Below, in pieces: positions 1 through 9,563 of a DNA stretch of 64,000 nucleotides. Location of the stretch: contig CAYLWO010000007.1 in NCBI GenBank assembly GCA_964387285.1, positions 62,001-126,000 of the forward strand, read 5' to 3'. Position numbers and translations under genes: made by a program. The DNA is from Anaerohabitans sp964387285 (GTDB lineage Bacteria > Zhuqueibacterota > Zhuqueibacteria > Residuimicrobiales > Residuimicrobiaceae). The stretch's first letter is position 1. Each line of letters opens with the position of its first letter. A model generated the notes under the pieces. It was not told the DNA's origin. It searched no databases and saw only the letters and a program-made list of their open reading frames with translations.

Positions 1-804
1 GCCGGATTGTAAAAATCGGTAAAAAGGATGATGTGCGAGATCGGCAACGATATTAAGTCGAATATTGCTCGTCAAACATTGCGTCAGGGGTATTTGTTTA
101 TCAGCCAAGAATTTGACCAATGCGGCATCCTCCATGGCGCGCGTGCCATGATCAATGCGTTCTGCATGTAAAAAATGGATAGCATCCCAGACACTGGCAG
201 GTCCCATTCCTTCACCCGCGTGAACGGTGCGATGCATTCCTGCTTCGCACGCCTGGTCAAATGCCTGTTGATAATCCTTTTGTGAATAAGAGACTTCATC
301 ACCGGAAAGGCCAATGGCAACTATTCTTGGATGGTTTATTTCAAGTATTTCTTTAATTAGTTTTTCTATTTTTTCAGCTCCATGGTGACGTAATAAATTA
401 ACCACCAGGCGTGATTTAATAGCATGATGTGCTTCACCTTCGGTCATTGCCTTATCCAAAACCTCGAGCAAAGCTGGCAATTCAGCACCCAAATCCAGAT
501 ATTTTTGCAGAGCGCAATCAAATTCCACATACCGGACATTTTGTCCGGCTAATTCGGCCAGCATCTCGGAACAGACCCGATAGAGGTCATCTGCGGTTCT
601 CATATGATCCGAAACTATTTTCATGGCCTTGACAAAATGCGGCAAATCGCGAAAGTTGTATAATTGCAATACTTCGCCGACCGTTTGCGGTACATCAGAC
701 GACTTGTTGCGTTGCATGAGTTCAATGGCTGTGCCGGGTTGGATGGCGCCCTCAAGATGCAAATGCAGTTCAACCTTGGGAATTTGCCTGATGAAATCCA
801 TCAT
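1..804 (-). CDS. add: Adenosine deaminase family protein, C-terminus cut by window edge
   Basis: Zinc-dependent purine nucleoside deaminase that converts adenosine or deoxyadenosine to inosine in the cytoplasm for purine salvage. The 268 residues present start with the family's metal-site signature PKVELHLHLEGA (about residues 8-19), continue with the HAGE motif and ERIDHGT, and reach CLTSN and HPFYRF just before the edge; the final metal-binding Asp region (NTDDP in relatives) would lie to the left. The ATG at 804 is preceded by an in-frame ATG-ATG pair; a TTG five codons upstream with a nearby GAGG is an alternative start. It follows the polymerase gene after 112 nt containing a palindrome, so it may have its own promoter. 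Confidence 0.93.
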   Translation of the reverse strand, partial: MMDFIRQIPKVELHLHLEGAIQPGTAIELMQRNKSSDVPQTVGEVLQLYNFRDLPHFVKAMKIVSDHMRTADDLYRVCSEMLAELAGQNVRYVEFDCALQKYLDLGAELPALLEVLDKAMTEGEAHHAIKSRLVVNLLRHHGAEKIEKLIKEILEINHPRIVAIGLSGDEVSYSQKDYQQAFDQACEAGMHRTVHAGEGMGPASVWDAIHFLHAERIDHGTRAMEDAALVKFLADKQIPLTQCLTSNIRLNIVADLAHHPFYRFLQSG

Positions 805-886
805 TTTTTGATCGATCAAAGGGACCTCGGCAACCTAAGCATACTGAATGTTCATTCTTATGTGGCAAAACCTCGCTGGTAATATA

Positions 887-903
887 TTGCATAAATTATG
901 CAA
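887..903. promoter_or_regulatory. Perfect 17-nt palindrome, operator-like
   Basis: TTGCATAAATTATGCAA is a perfect inverted repeat of 8-nt arms around one central A, AT-rich, lying between the polymerase stop and the adenosine deaminase start. Its size and symmetry suit a dimeric repressor or activator site. No regulator can be assigned from the sequence. Confidence 0.35.
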
Positions 904-916
904 ATTCAAGAGTAAA

Positions 917-3900
917 TTACAGGTAATTGACTTCTGTCACAGTAAGAGAGAGTGCGCCGAATTGTTCTTCTACCCTGCCGGTTAATAAAAAAGGCCTGGA
1001 CTGATTCATCATATGCGCATATTTACTAAAAGTCTGAGGGAAAAAAATGGTTTCATATATAGCCGTAGTATCTTCAAAGCTGATAAATTCCATCAATTCC
1101 TTATTTTTCGTGCTTGACATTTTATACGTAATCAACCAACCTATGGTTTGAACATTTTCTCCGATATGATGATGCAAATCACAAGCGCGCACATACGCTA
1201 ATTTGGTTACCGCTTTTTCATATAGTGAGAGAGGATGACGGGAAAGTAAAAATCCCAAACAATCCAACTCGTGTTGTAAGACCGTTTGTTCATCATAATT
1301 CGTCGGTTTGGGCAAAGAAGCGTCGGCAGCTGGCGGCTCAGCAAACAAGCTTGATTCGTTCTGTTTCTGTCGTTGCGAATGCCAGTGGTGCAATTTCCAG
1401 AGTAATTGTGGACGTGTGGCATGCAATTCCAACGCATCGAAACATCCCGATTTGATCAACAATGCGGCATCGGCAGGATCCGGTTTCACCGTGTGTAAAA
1501 AATGGGTAAAATCGTCAAATACCTGAACCTGCGCTCTAATGCGCAAGAGTTTTTCAACGAGCTTGGCAGAAAGTCCTTTGATCTGCATCAGGCCGACCCG
1601 CAGCGCATCTTGTTGGCCGGTGTACTGCAATTCACTCTGATTGATATCCAAAGGCAAAATCGTCAAGCCCATACGGCGCGCTTCGGAAATATAGGCAAAA
1701 GTCGAATAGTATCCTCCCCTATTGGAAATGACTGCCGCCATAAATTCCGCCGGATAGTGAGCTTTTAACCAGGCTGATTTAAAGGAGACCTGGGCATAAG
1801 AGGCTGAATGCGGCTTACAAAAACTGTAATCTGAAAAGCTGAGAATCATGTCCCATATTTTTTCACAGGTCTCGCGGGCAACATTGTTTTTCTGCGCGCC
1901 TGCGAAGAACTGCTCTCGGTAATGGTTTAACTTTTTTTCCGCATGTTTTTTTGAAATAATTTTTCGCAGATCATCCGCGGACGACGAATCGAACCCGGCC
2001 AAAGACATGGCCACTTTGGATACATCCTCCTGGTAAACCATTATGCCGTAGGTTTCTTTTAATATTTCCTGCAGCTGCGGATGCAAAGGTTCGTAGGGCG
2101 TTCCACGCAATCTACGCACATACTCGTTAATAAAATAATTGGCTGCCGGGCGAATGATGGAGCTGTGAATGACCAGATGTTCAAAGTCGCCTTTTCCGGT
2201 TTTCTTTTGCAATTGTCGCATGGCCGGCGATTCCACATAAAAAACGCCGATGGTGTCTCCTCTCGCCAACAGGGACTGCGTTTGCGGATCATCCAACGGA
2301 TCCCACGTCGCATAGTCTATTACCGCGCCGTAATTTTTTTTAACCGCTTTAATAGCATCGCGAATAACGGCCAGGGAACGATTGCCGAGAATATCCATTT
2401 TTATCAAACCCATATCTTCGGCCTGGTCTTTTTCCCATTGCACCACTTGCAATCGTGCAGCATCTCGCGGTACACCGCCTTCTTCAGCTGAATACAGTTT
2501 TAATATTTTTTTTGCCGGTTGCACCGGAACATAACGATCAAGACCGTCAGGGGCGATAACCACTCCGCCGCAATGAATGGACAGATGTCTGGGATAGCCG
2601 CGGATTTTTTCCGCCAATTCCATCATTTCAGGCCAGGGTGGGCGAATCTCGACATTTTTAAATAACGGATGCGAACTGACCATATTCTGTAAATGATCCG
2701 GTTGCCAATAGCCGGAAATTCGTTTGGTCACCTGGGTTATTTCAGATTCCGGCAACCCATATACCTTGGCAATCTCATGCAAAGCGGAACGCGCTTTGAA
2801 AGTATTGTGATTGGCAATCATGGCAATGCACCCGGTGCCGTATTTCTTGAACAGATAGTCCAGTACGTCATCGCGTTCATCCCATGGGAAATCCACATCA
2901 ATATCAGGAGGATCCTTTCTGCCCGGATTGAGAAAGCGATCAAAAAACAGATCATATTTTATGGGATCGACATTGGTGATGCCCAGACAATAGCTGACCA
3001 AACTGGAAGCGGCAGAACCACGCCCACACGTGCGCGGTGCCTGCCGTACGGCGTCAGCGACCACCAAAAAATAGGGAGCAAATCCTTTGGATTTGATTAA
3101 TTGCAGTTCGTACTCCATTCGTTTCTGAATCACCGGAGTCAACTTGCCATAACGCCACAGCACGCCCTTCCTCACCTGATCATCCAGATACGAATGGCTG
3201 TCTTCGTTATTAGGTCCATGAAACGAGGGAAAAATGGCGTGTTCAAAATCGAGGTTGAAAGAACATTGTTGCGCTATGAGACGGGTGTTGCTGATCGCCT
3301 CCGGACAATCTGGAAAGAGAGACTCGATATTCGCCAAAGAGGCATGGGGACCGGCAAGTTCATCCTCGGGTATGGTGGACAAGGTCACATTTAAATCAAT
3401 CGCACGTAGCAGCCTGTGCAGGCTATAATCTTTTTCGGAGATAAAATAAGCTGCTTGCGAAGCAACCACGGGTAGACTGTTTTTTTTCGCAAATCGCACC
3501 ATTTCCTCGCGATTTGCATGCGGGATAACCTCCACATAGACGTCTGCGGTTTGCCGAGATTGCACCAAGCGTTGCAGCAATTGCAGATGATTGGATAAAA
3601 CAATCAGGCCATGATGATCTTGCGCCAGAGCGACAGGTAAATCAAAAAAGTTGTCCCGATGAATGGCTGTAATCAATTGACATAGCCGGCCGTAGCCGGC
3701 AAAATTTTTAGCCAGTACAACCGCATGACATGCTGATGTTGTTAAAAAAGAACCGATAATGGGCTGCAATCCCAGCTCGCGCGCCTCCTGTAAAAACCAC
3801 CCCAGTCCGTAGAGGCCATTGGTGTCGGTGATGGCCAAATGGCTGCCTTTCTGCTCCCGGACATGGCGACACAGGTCGCTGATGGTATTGGCGCCGCGAC

Positions 3901-3946
3901 ATAGACTATAGTACGAATGAACATGTAAAGGGACAAAAGAAGCCAT
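917..3946 (-). CDS. dnaE2: DnaE2/ImuC-like error-prone DNA polymerase III alpha subunit
   Basis: C-family replicative-type polymerase of 1009 residues, shorter than housekeeping DnaE (about 1160) and close to the DnaE2/ImuC mutagenesis polymerases. An N-terminal PHP domain starts at HVHSYYSL (residues 8-15). The palm carries PPDIDVDF (near residue 346, two catalytic Asp) and KMDILGNRSL (near 516, third Asp). The segment GDTIGVFYVESPAMRQL is typical of the DnaE2 group. A helix-hairpin-helix (GLSAKLVEKL) and an OB fold close the protein. It would perform translesion synthesis with ImuA/ImuB, neither of which is in the window. The ATG at 3946 follows TAAGGAAAT, so the ribosome-binding site overlaps the stop of the upstream gene and translation is probably coupled. 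Several PHP metal ligands are replaced (see findings). Confidence 0.88.
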   Translation of the reverse strand: MASFVPLHVHSYYSLCRGANTISDLCRHVREQKGSHLAITDTNGLYGLGWFLQEARELGLQPIIGSFLTTSACHAVVLAKNFAGYGRLCQLITAIHRDNFFDLPVALAQDHHGLIVLSNHLQLLQRLVQSRQTADVYVEVIPHANREEMVRFAKKNSLPVVASQAAYFISEKDYSLHRLLRAIDLNVTLSTIPEDELAGPHASLANIESLFPDCPEAISNTRLIAQQCSFNLDFEHAIFPSFHGPNNEDSHSYLDDQVRKGVLWRYGKLTPVIQKRMEYELQLIKSKGFAPYFLVVADAVRQAPRTCGRGSAASSLVSYCLGITNVDPIKYDLFFDRFLNPGRKDPPDIDVDFPWDERDDVLDYLFKKYGTGCIAMIANHNTFKARSALHEIAKVYGLPESEITQVTKRISGYWQPDHLQNMVSSHPLFKNVEIRPPWPEMMELAEKIRGYPRHLSIHCGGVVIAPDGLDRYVPVQPAKKILKLYSAEEGGVPRDAARLQVVQWEKDQAEDMGLIKMDILGNRSLAVIRDAIKAVKKNYGAVIDYATWDPLDDPQTQSLLARGDTIGVFYVESPAMRQLQKKTGKGDFEHLVIHSSIIRPAANYFINEYVRRLRGTPYEPLHPQLQEILKETYGIMVYQEDVSKVAMSLAGFDSSSADDLRKIISKKHAEKKLNHYREQFFAGAQKNNVARETCEKIWDMILSFSDYSFCKPHSASYAQVSFKSAWLKAHYPAEFMAAVISNRGGYYSTFAYISEARRMGLTILPLDINQSELQYTGQQDALRVGLMQIKGLSAKLVEKLLRIRAQVQVFDDFTHFLHTVKPDPADAALLIKSGCFDALELHATRPQLLWKLHHWHSQRQKQNESSLFAEPPAADASLPKPTNYDEQTVLQHELDCLGFLLSRHPLSLYEKAVTKLAYVRACDLHHHIGENVQTIGWLITYKMSSTKNKELMEFISFEDTTAIYETIFFPQTFSKYAHMMNQSRPFLLTGRVEEQFGALSLTVTEVNYL

Positions 3947-3952
3947 ATTTCC

Positions 3953-6900
3953 TTATTTCAAATACATCATCTTTATCTGACGAATTTGATTTTTGCATAA
4001 CAGTCTCGCCAGGTACACGCCCGATGGCAATTCGCCCGGACTCCATTGCACACAATGCTCACCAGCTGCCATAGTTGTTTCAACAAGCACAGCCTGTTGT
4101 TTGCCCAATACATCAAAAACAACCAATTGAACAAAGCTCTTTTCCGGTAATGAGAATGAGAGCGTCGTGACCGGATTAAAAGGATTGGGATGATTTTGTT
4201 CTAGAGTAAAAGAGTTCACAATAGACACGGATTTCTGCTCTACTTTGGTGGCCAAAGATTGCACCTCATTGGATGGTTCGCTCTCTCCGCCGTCGTATTC
4301 AGCTGTGACCTGATAATAGTAAAGACCGTTGGCGAGAACGGGATCGGCATACTGAGTAGCGCTAACATCCACAGTGGCTATTCGCGTGCCGTTGTTTTTC
4401 GCACCGGTCGTTGTTGAACGATAGACATGAAAATATTTTATCGTCGATGGCAGTGAATGACCCATTTGACTATATATATCTAATTCATAAGGCGTGCCAT
4501 CCTCAGGCCACATATCGGGATCAAAAATGCTGACGCCAAGATAATATACACCCACCGGCAGATCCGTGAGCTCGATAAATTCATAGGTAGAGTCGCCCGA
4601 TTCGATAGAATAGTCAACAAGGTAACCATCACTATCCAAGAGGTAAAGATCGCAATCGAGATAAAATCCGCCTAACACGATCAAAAGTTCGGGGCTGGTG
4701 ATTTGGATTTTATAAAGGTCCTCGATATCATCTATAAGATCATCGCCAAGATCTATTTCCTCCTCACCAACATCAGCGACTTCCGCGTAGCCATTAACAA
4801 ATATGACGGAATCCGGCGGCAAGCTCTGAGCTTCAGAGATTTGGTTATTGGGTTCTTCCTCATCCACGGTGATATATGATTTTGGCGGAGCCGGATCAGC
4901 GCGCCGGTATCTTTTAGCAAGAACTGTCTTGACAACACAGGAACGACCAGGGCCATAGCTGCCGTTTAGTCCAACCGGCGGCGCCAGCATGTCGGAGGAA
5001 GACGGCGCTTCCCAGGTCAGGAAAATTTTTCCCAGAGAAGCCTTGACCTGCACCGCATTGGACGCTGTAGCCACAAGACCGGCGCCCACAGTTACCAGAA
5101 CATCATATGTGCCAATTACGGCATTTTGATTGATATTGACGCTCGCGCGCAATTCAGTACTGCTGATAAACTGAAGGCTTTTAACGACAATGCCGGTTCT
5201 ACTAAACGACAAAACGGCCTCTGCGGTCAAGTTCTGTCCAATAATCGTCAGCGTCTGGTCCAGAGCGCCGGCAGCAAAAATAGCAGGCGACACAGAAGTA
5301 ATCTGCGGTTGCAAGACTGTCGTACTGGTTTCAAAAGCGCCGGTAAAAACCTTGAGTTCATATTGTCCGCCATTGACTTTTCTGATAAAAGCTTTACCAC
5401 CTTCGCTGCTGACACTGGTGTTGGAATAACCGTCTATTCCCATCACAACAACTCGATAAGTAGACGGATTCGGTAATGCTTCCGTTCGACCGTTATCGGG
5501 CAATTTTACCTGCATGGCCGCTCGCTTGCCGCGTTCCGGATAATCATCATTGGCCGCGATAAGAAAATCTTCCGGATCGTACAATTCGACCAATGGATCC
5601 GGAAGCGCATTGGTGCTGATGCCATTTACGGCAATGCGAATCGTTGTGCCGGGCGCAGCCTGAAAGAGATAGGAGTCACGTTGTCGGGTATTTGTGATGT
5701 TGCCTTTTTTTTGCGCGACCGTATTTTTCTCAGACTCTGAACTCACAGCGAGTTCAACAGGATCATAAAAGCCTGCTGTTTCCAGACGAGTATAATAAGT
5801 GCCGAATGACTGGCCGTCGGGCTGTGTATCATAGCCTCGACCCAGATAACGATAAAAACCGGATTGGATCAGATCCATGCTAATCAGAGCGGCATCGCTT
5901 TTATCTTGAGAAGTGTCATCGCCAAAGCTGCTTTCATTTTTGCCTAAAGCAGAACCGTCCGGGGCAATGAGTTCCAGCATGGGATCCAAAGCGTTAGCGG
6001 ATGCTTTGCTGCGACGCATGGTAATCGTCGTGTAGGCAACATCGCTGATAGGACCATACGCGGCATGACTATCGCATAAAAAGTTCAACGCATGAACTGC
6101 GTCGATGGTTGCCGATACTGGAGCGGTAATGCGAACATATCGGCAGCCGGTCAAGCCACTGCCGGTTAGATCAAAATTTTGCGTGCCGGAACCGGAACCA
6201 AGGCTGACAAAAGTATTATCAAATGGCGTTTGACTGACAGCGATATTATAATTACCGCTGGAGCAAATAACGGATAGGTCGGCGCCAGGTGCATCAACTA
6301 TTTCCTGGCCTGAACCCATATCGACAATAACCGTGTTAAAACCCTGAAAAGGCAGTGTCACGTTGGTGCCATTGCCTTTGCCGAGTATGGCAGCCACACC
6401 TGCAGACATATTTGGCACTTCCACTGAAGCGGGAATGGGAACCTGAGCCAAATCGATTACAGTCCCCTCTTCAGGATCTGAAATTCCTGGAGCCGGCGCC
6501 ATGGGTGTGGACAAATCGATCCGCCCATTGGGAAACAAACCAGCTCGTGCCGGCCCTCGCGCACGCACCGGCGGAATGCCAAAAGGAAACCCGCTGTTGG
6601 ATCTTCCCGGCGGCAGTAACACGGCAATGGCAAACGGCGCGGCAGTGGTGGGATTGGCGAACTTGAACAATCCGGTCTCTGCAAAAGAGCCTATGCCTGG
6701 TCCGGCATTAACCAATGTTTCTGTCCGTGGCGCCGGATGGTTAAAATAGGTGTCCAATCTAATCGCACGTGCTACTTCATTCTCACCGTTAATGATCTTG
6801 CGCGGCAAACCAACATTGCCGGCCAGATGAATCTGGTACATGGCCGGCAACGGTCCGTATGAGCCGCCGGTTGTGCCCTGCAGTTGCGCTTCAACGGAAA

Positions 6901-8269
6901 TGATGTACCAGCCGTCCTGAGATACGGGGAATTGTACGGCAGCGTTGCAATTGCCAATATTGAGTAAATTCCCATAGGTAGGATTTTCATTTTTATCGAA
7001 CAATTCACCAAATGGATAATTGGGCAATTTGGCTGGTGAAATCACTTTGCCCAGCAAAGTCAACGGTGCCAGCCTGGTGCTGGTGTTGAGCAAGCGCACG
7101 GCCACGGTGCCGTCATTGGAACTGCCGAGGAACATATAAGCCTGACGCCTGCGTGGACCCGTTTGATCGAACCTGCCCTGCACCAGAGGCGGATTAGCCC
7201 GGGTCACCTCGTCATACAGCAAGGGCCGCGGTGGGACGAAACGCATGCGCCGTCTGCCTTCCACCCAGGTGTTGTTGCGCTTTACATAAATCACCACCAC
7301 AACATCGCGCGGCCTGGTATCAGGGATTACTCGTATATTGGTACGATCCCCGACCAGATCAGCCGGCACCCGGACCAGAATCGAATCCGGAGTGGCCTCG
7401 ATAATCTGCGCCGGAACGCCATCCATTTCGACGCGGAGATTGTCCTTGTTGCTGCTAAAGTCGCTGGCTTTGGTGTAGAATGGAACATCCTGCCATACCG
7501 TAATGGTTTCCAGTGAATCTTTTTTAACGAATTTATAGAGACCAATAATGGCGCAAATTTTCGTCGTAGCTTTTTCATACATAAGCATGTCCGGGACGAG
7601 TGCCCCGCCTATGTCAAAAAAAATGCCGGCTGAAACCGAAATCAGACTGAATAAAGTATCCTTATTCGCACTATAGACAAACGGATAGCCAAGTAAAAAA
7701 TCAATCTCGGGACACTCTGCTGTTGCTGAAAGGCTGAATGGTCCGGTTTTGGTGGGCCAATAGCCATCGGATACACTCAAATTAGGGCAACTTTCTAACA
7801 ATTTTTCAATCAAAGCGCCCTGTAGAGGGGAAAAGGCGACGGTGATACCATCATGGGTTGTGACGGTGTCATCTAAGACCGTTTGATTGCCTGTGCCGGT
7901 AAAAGAAACGGAAACGTTTGCCTTGGCCGGAGACTGGAAGGTAAGCACGCTATCGTCTTTTAAAACAGCTGTAATGGATTTGGGAAGAGTATAAACGAGC
8001 TTGCCGTTGAAATGTGCATAGCCGCAGAATTCGGCGCTGAGTTTAACTTCAGAACTGTCGAGAGGCAGCTTTTTACGCAAAGTATCCGTTGCCATGACGC
8101 TGGTAGGAGTGCACCGTTTATTGGTTACGATGGTCACCTGTTGTTCGTACAAATAGCCTTCGTAAAGCGACTGGGTTTGAGCATAAAGTGTGGGCAGTAT
8201 CACGGCCATAAGGAGCATGCTTGATACCATTGCTTGCAAAATGCAATGAATCTTTTTTCCATGACGCAT
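3953..8269 (-). CDS. Giant secreted protein with TIG, PPC, Fn3-like and type IX-like sorting domains
   Basis: Predicted surface or secreted protein of 1438 residues. A signal peptide covers about residues 1-30 (basic start, hydrophobic core, LYAQ cleavage region). Recognisable parts are an IPT/TIG beta-sandwich at about 985-1078 (SVSPAIFAAGALDQTLTIIG), a pre-peptidase C-terminal type domain at about 1130-1260 beginning VDEEEPNNQISEAQSL, a fibronectin III-like segment at about 1276-1336, and a C-terminal sorting domain at about 1353-1438 with LEQNHPNPFNP and GVYLARL, as in type IX secretion cargo of Bacteroidota, Calditrichota and KSB1. The first 950 residues are beta-rich repeats I cannot assign. 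The PPC domain is very acidic. It is directly upstream of the polymerase gene (6 nt), an unexpected pairing. Function unknown; adhesion or matrix binding is only a guess. Confidence 0.85.
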   Translation of the reverse strand: MRHGKKIHCILQAMVSSMLLMAVILPTLYAQTQSLYEGYLYEQQVTIVTNKRCTPTSVMATDTLRKKLPLDSSEVKLSAEFCGYAHFNGKLVYTLPKSITAVLKDDSVLTFQSPAKANVSVSFTGTGNQTVLDDTVTTHDGITVAFSPLQGALIEKLLESCPNLSVSDGYWPTKTGPFSLSATAECPEIDFLLGYPFVYSANKDTLFSLISVSAGIFFDIGGALVPDMLMYEKATTKICAIIGLYKFVKKDSLETITVWQDVPFYTKASDFSSNKDNLRVEMDGVPAQIIEATPDSILVRVPADLVGDRTNIRVIPDTRPRDVVVVIYVKRNNTWVEGRRRMRFVPPRPLLYDEVTRANPPLVQGRFDQTGPRRRQAYMFLGSSNDGTVAVRLLNTSTRLAPLTLLGKVISPAKLPNYPFGELFDKNENPTYGNLLNIGNCNAAVQFPVSQDGWYIISVEAQLQGTTGGSYGPLPAMYQIHLAGNVGLPRKIINGENEVARAIRLDTYFNHPAPRTETLVNAGPGIGSFAETGLFKFANPTTAAPFAIAVLLPPGRSNSGFPFGIPPVRARGPARAGLFPNGRIDLSTPMAPAPGISDPEEGTVIDLAQVPIPASVEVPNMSAGVAAILGKGNGTNVTLPFQGFNTVIVDMGSGQEIVDAPGADLSVICSSGNYNIAVSQTPFDNTFVSLGSGSGTQNFDLTGSGLTGCRYVRITAPVSATIDAVHALNFLCDSHAAYGPISDVAYTTITMRRSKASANALDPMLELIAPDGSALGKNESSFGDDTSQDKSDAALISMDLIQSGFYRYLGRGYDTQPDGQSFGTYYTRLETAGFYDPVELAVSSESEKNTVAQKKGNITNTRQRDSYLFQAAPGTTIRIAVNGISTNALPDPLVELYDPEDFLIAANDDYPERGKRAAMQVKLPDNGRTEALPNPSTYRVVVMGIDGYSNTSVSSEGGKAFIRKVNGGQYELKVFTGAFETSTTVLQPQITSVSPAIFAAGALDQTLTIIGQNLTAEAVLSFSRTGIVVKSLQFISSTELRASVNINQNAVIGTYDVLVTVGAGLVATASNAVQVKASLGKIFLTWEAPSSSDMLAPPVGLNGSYGPGRSCVVKTVLAKRYRRADPAPPKSYITVDEEEPNNQISEAQSLPPDSVIFVNGYAEVADVGEEEIDLGDDLIDDIEDLYKIQITSPELLIVLGGFYLDCDLYLLDSDGYLVDYSIESGDSTYEFIELTDLPVGVYYLGVSIFDPDMWPEDGTPYELDIYSQMGHSLPSTIKYFHVYRSTTTGAKNNGTRIATVDVSATQYADPVLANGLYYYQVTAEYDGGESEPSNEVQSLATKVEQKSVSIVNSFTLEQNHPNPFNPVTTLSFSLPEKSFVQLVVFDVLGKQQAVLVETTMAAGEHCVQWSPGELPSGVYLARLLCKNQIRQIKMMYLK

Positions 8270-8368
8270 AACCAGACCCTTTCAGTTTGAGTGGTTGGTG
8301 CGTTAGATGTGCTTATCAGGTTGTTGGTAGATTCCGGAGGATCCCCCTTTTTGCATCACCCGCTTGCA

Positions 8369-9538
8369 TCAAATTTCTTTTTGAAAGATTGTATAAACTT
8401 TGGACAGCCGTGCATCCTGCATCACTTCGCCCACGCGAATGACCATCACGTTATCCTCTAGAACCCAACCGAAATCGCAATACTCCAGGCCTTTCTTTTG
8501 AGAATAGATTTTTTGCTTCCATAACATGACGCCGTCTAATCCCAAACGACGGTATTTTCTTTTAACGCCCATGTAGCCCAGTCGGAATCCGGTAATACTG
8601 CCTTTGGTCAGCAACATGCGCGCGGCACGCAGCCATTCCATGCGTCTGAAAATCGATCCCGGCTTCATTTTTTCAAAAATATTGGGCACGCCGCCAAAAA
8701 CAGCGGCCAGTTCTCCGCGCACATACAGAAAAATAAACAGGCCCTTTTCCATGATCAGCTGCATATCATCCACGTTTTTATAAAACTCTTCTTTTGTGAA
8801 TGGTACAAATCCCCAATTGTCGTTCCAGGCGTCATTGTAAACCTCCAGCATTTCTTCCTTGCGCTTGGCCAGCGGGCGTTGTCCCCAGTCCTCGATGGTG
8901 ACCTCATAACGATCAATCACTTTTTGCGCTACACGAGCCCATTGTTCGTCCATGGGTCGATCCACCGGCACTTCCCAGGATTTCACCCGTTTTACCTGTT
9001 CAAAACCGGCCTGGCGCAGCAGTTTTTCATAATACGGTTTGTTATAATGATAATAGATCACCGGTCGGGTGTCGAATCCCTCGGTCAAGCATCCGGGCGT
9101 GGCTTCATTGACCGGCAAATTCTGCGGCCCCCTGAGTGCGGTCATGCCTTTGCTCTTGCACCATTCGCCGGCAGCCTGCACCAGGGCGTTGGCCACCGTT
9201 TGATCATCAATGGATTCAAACTGACCGAAAAAGCCGACCTTGTCATGCCAGTGGGCATTATGGTTGTGATTGACAAAGGCGTTGCAGCGTCCGACAATCT
9301 GACCATCCATCATAGCGAGAAAAAAAGTCATTTCGCAATGCTGAAAAAGTAGATTTTTCGGTTCAAAAAAACCGGTCATGCCGATCAGGGAAAAACCGAG
9401 GTATTCGTAATCGAGGAGCGGCACATATTGCGGATCAACAGCGTAATGTTGCCAGTGAAAATCAATAAACCTTTTCAGATTTTTCCAATCCTCTTTGGTT
9501 TTGTTGGAAAATTGCAGGATGCGAATATCGGTCGCCAT
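8369..9538 (-). CDS. GNAT-like N-acyltransferase family protein
   Basis: Cytoplasmic protein of 389 residues resembling the large (about 370-390 aa) GNAT-fold proteins often annotated as N-acetyltransferases; substrate unknown. The central part includes GPQNLPVNEATPGCLTEGF, and the C-terminal half has an acyltransferase-like core ending LGYMGVKRKYRRLGLDGVML, where the Arg/Gly stretch resembles the acetyl-CoA pyrophosphate loop. An in-frame start at 9625 would overlap the upstream gene; ATG at 9538 (MATDIRIL) is preferred because AAGGTGA lies 7 nt upstream. It is the last gene of the minus-strand sugar cluster, 25 nt after the UroD-like gene, so it may act on an intermediate or product of that pathway (inference). 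Confidence 0.72.
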   Translation of the reverse strand: MATDIRILQFSNKTKEDWKNLKRFIDFHWQHYAVDPQYVPLLDYEYLGFSLIGMTGFFEPKNLLFQHCEMTFFLAMMDGQIVGRCNAFVNHNHNAHWHDKVGFFGQFESIDDQTVANALVQAAGEWCKSKGMTALRGPQNLPVNEATPGCLTEGFDTRPVIYYHYNKPYYEKLLRQAGFEQVKRVKSWEVPVDRPMDEQWARVAQKVIDRYEVTIEDWGQRPLAKRKEEMLEVYNDAWNDNWGFVPFTKEEFYKNVDDMQLIMEKGLFIFLYVRGELAAVFGGVPNIFEKMKPGSIFRRMEWLRAARMLLTKGSITGFRLGYMGVKRKYRRLGLDGVMLWKQKIYSQKKGLEYCDFGWVLEDNVMVIRVGEVMQDARLSKVYTIFQKEI

Positions 9539-9563
9539 AACTTTCACCTTTATGTTTGGGATA

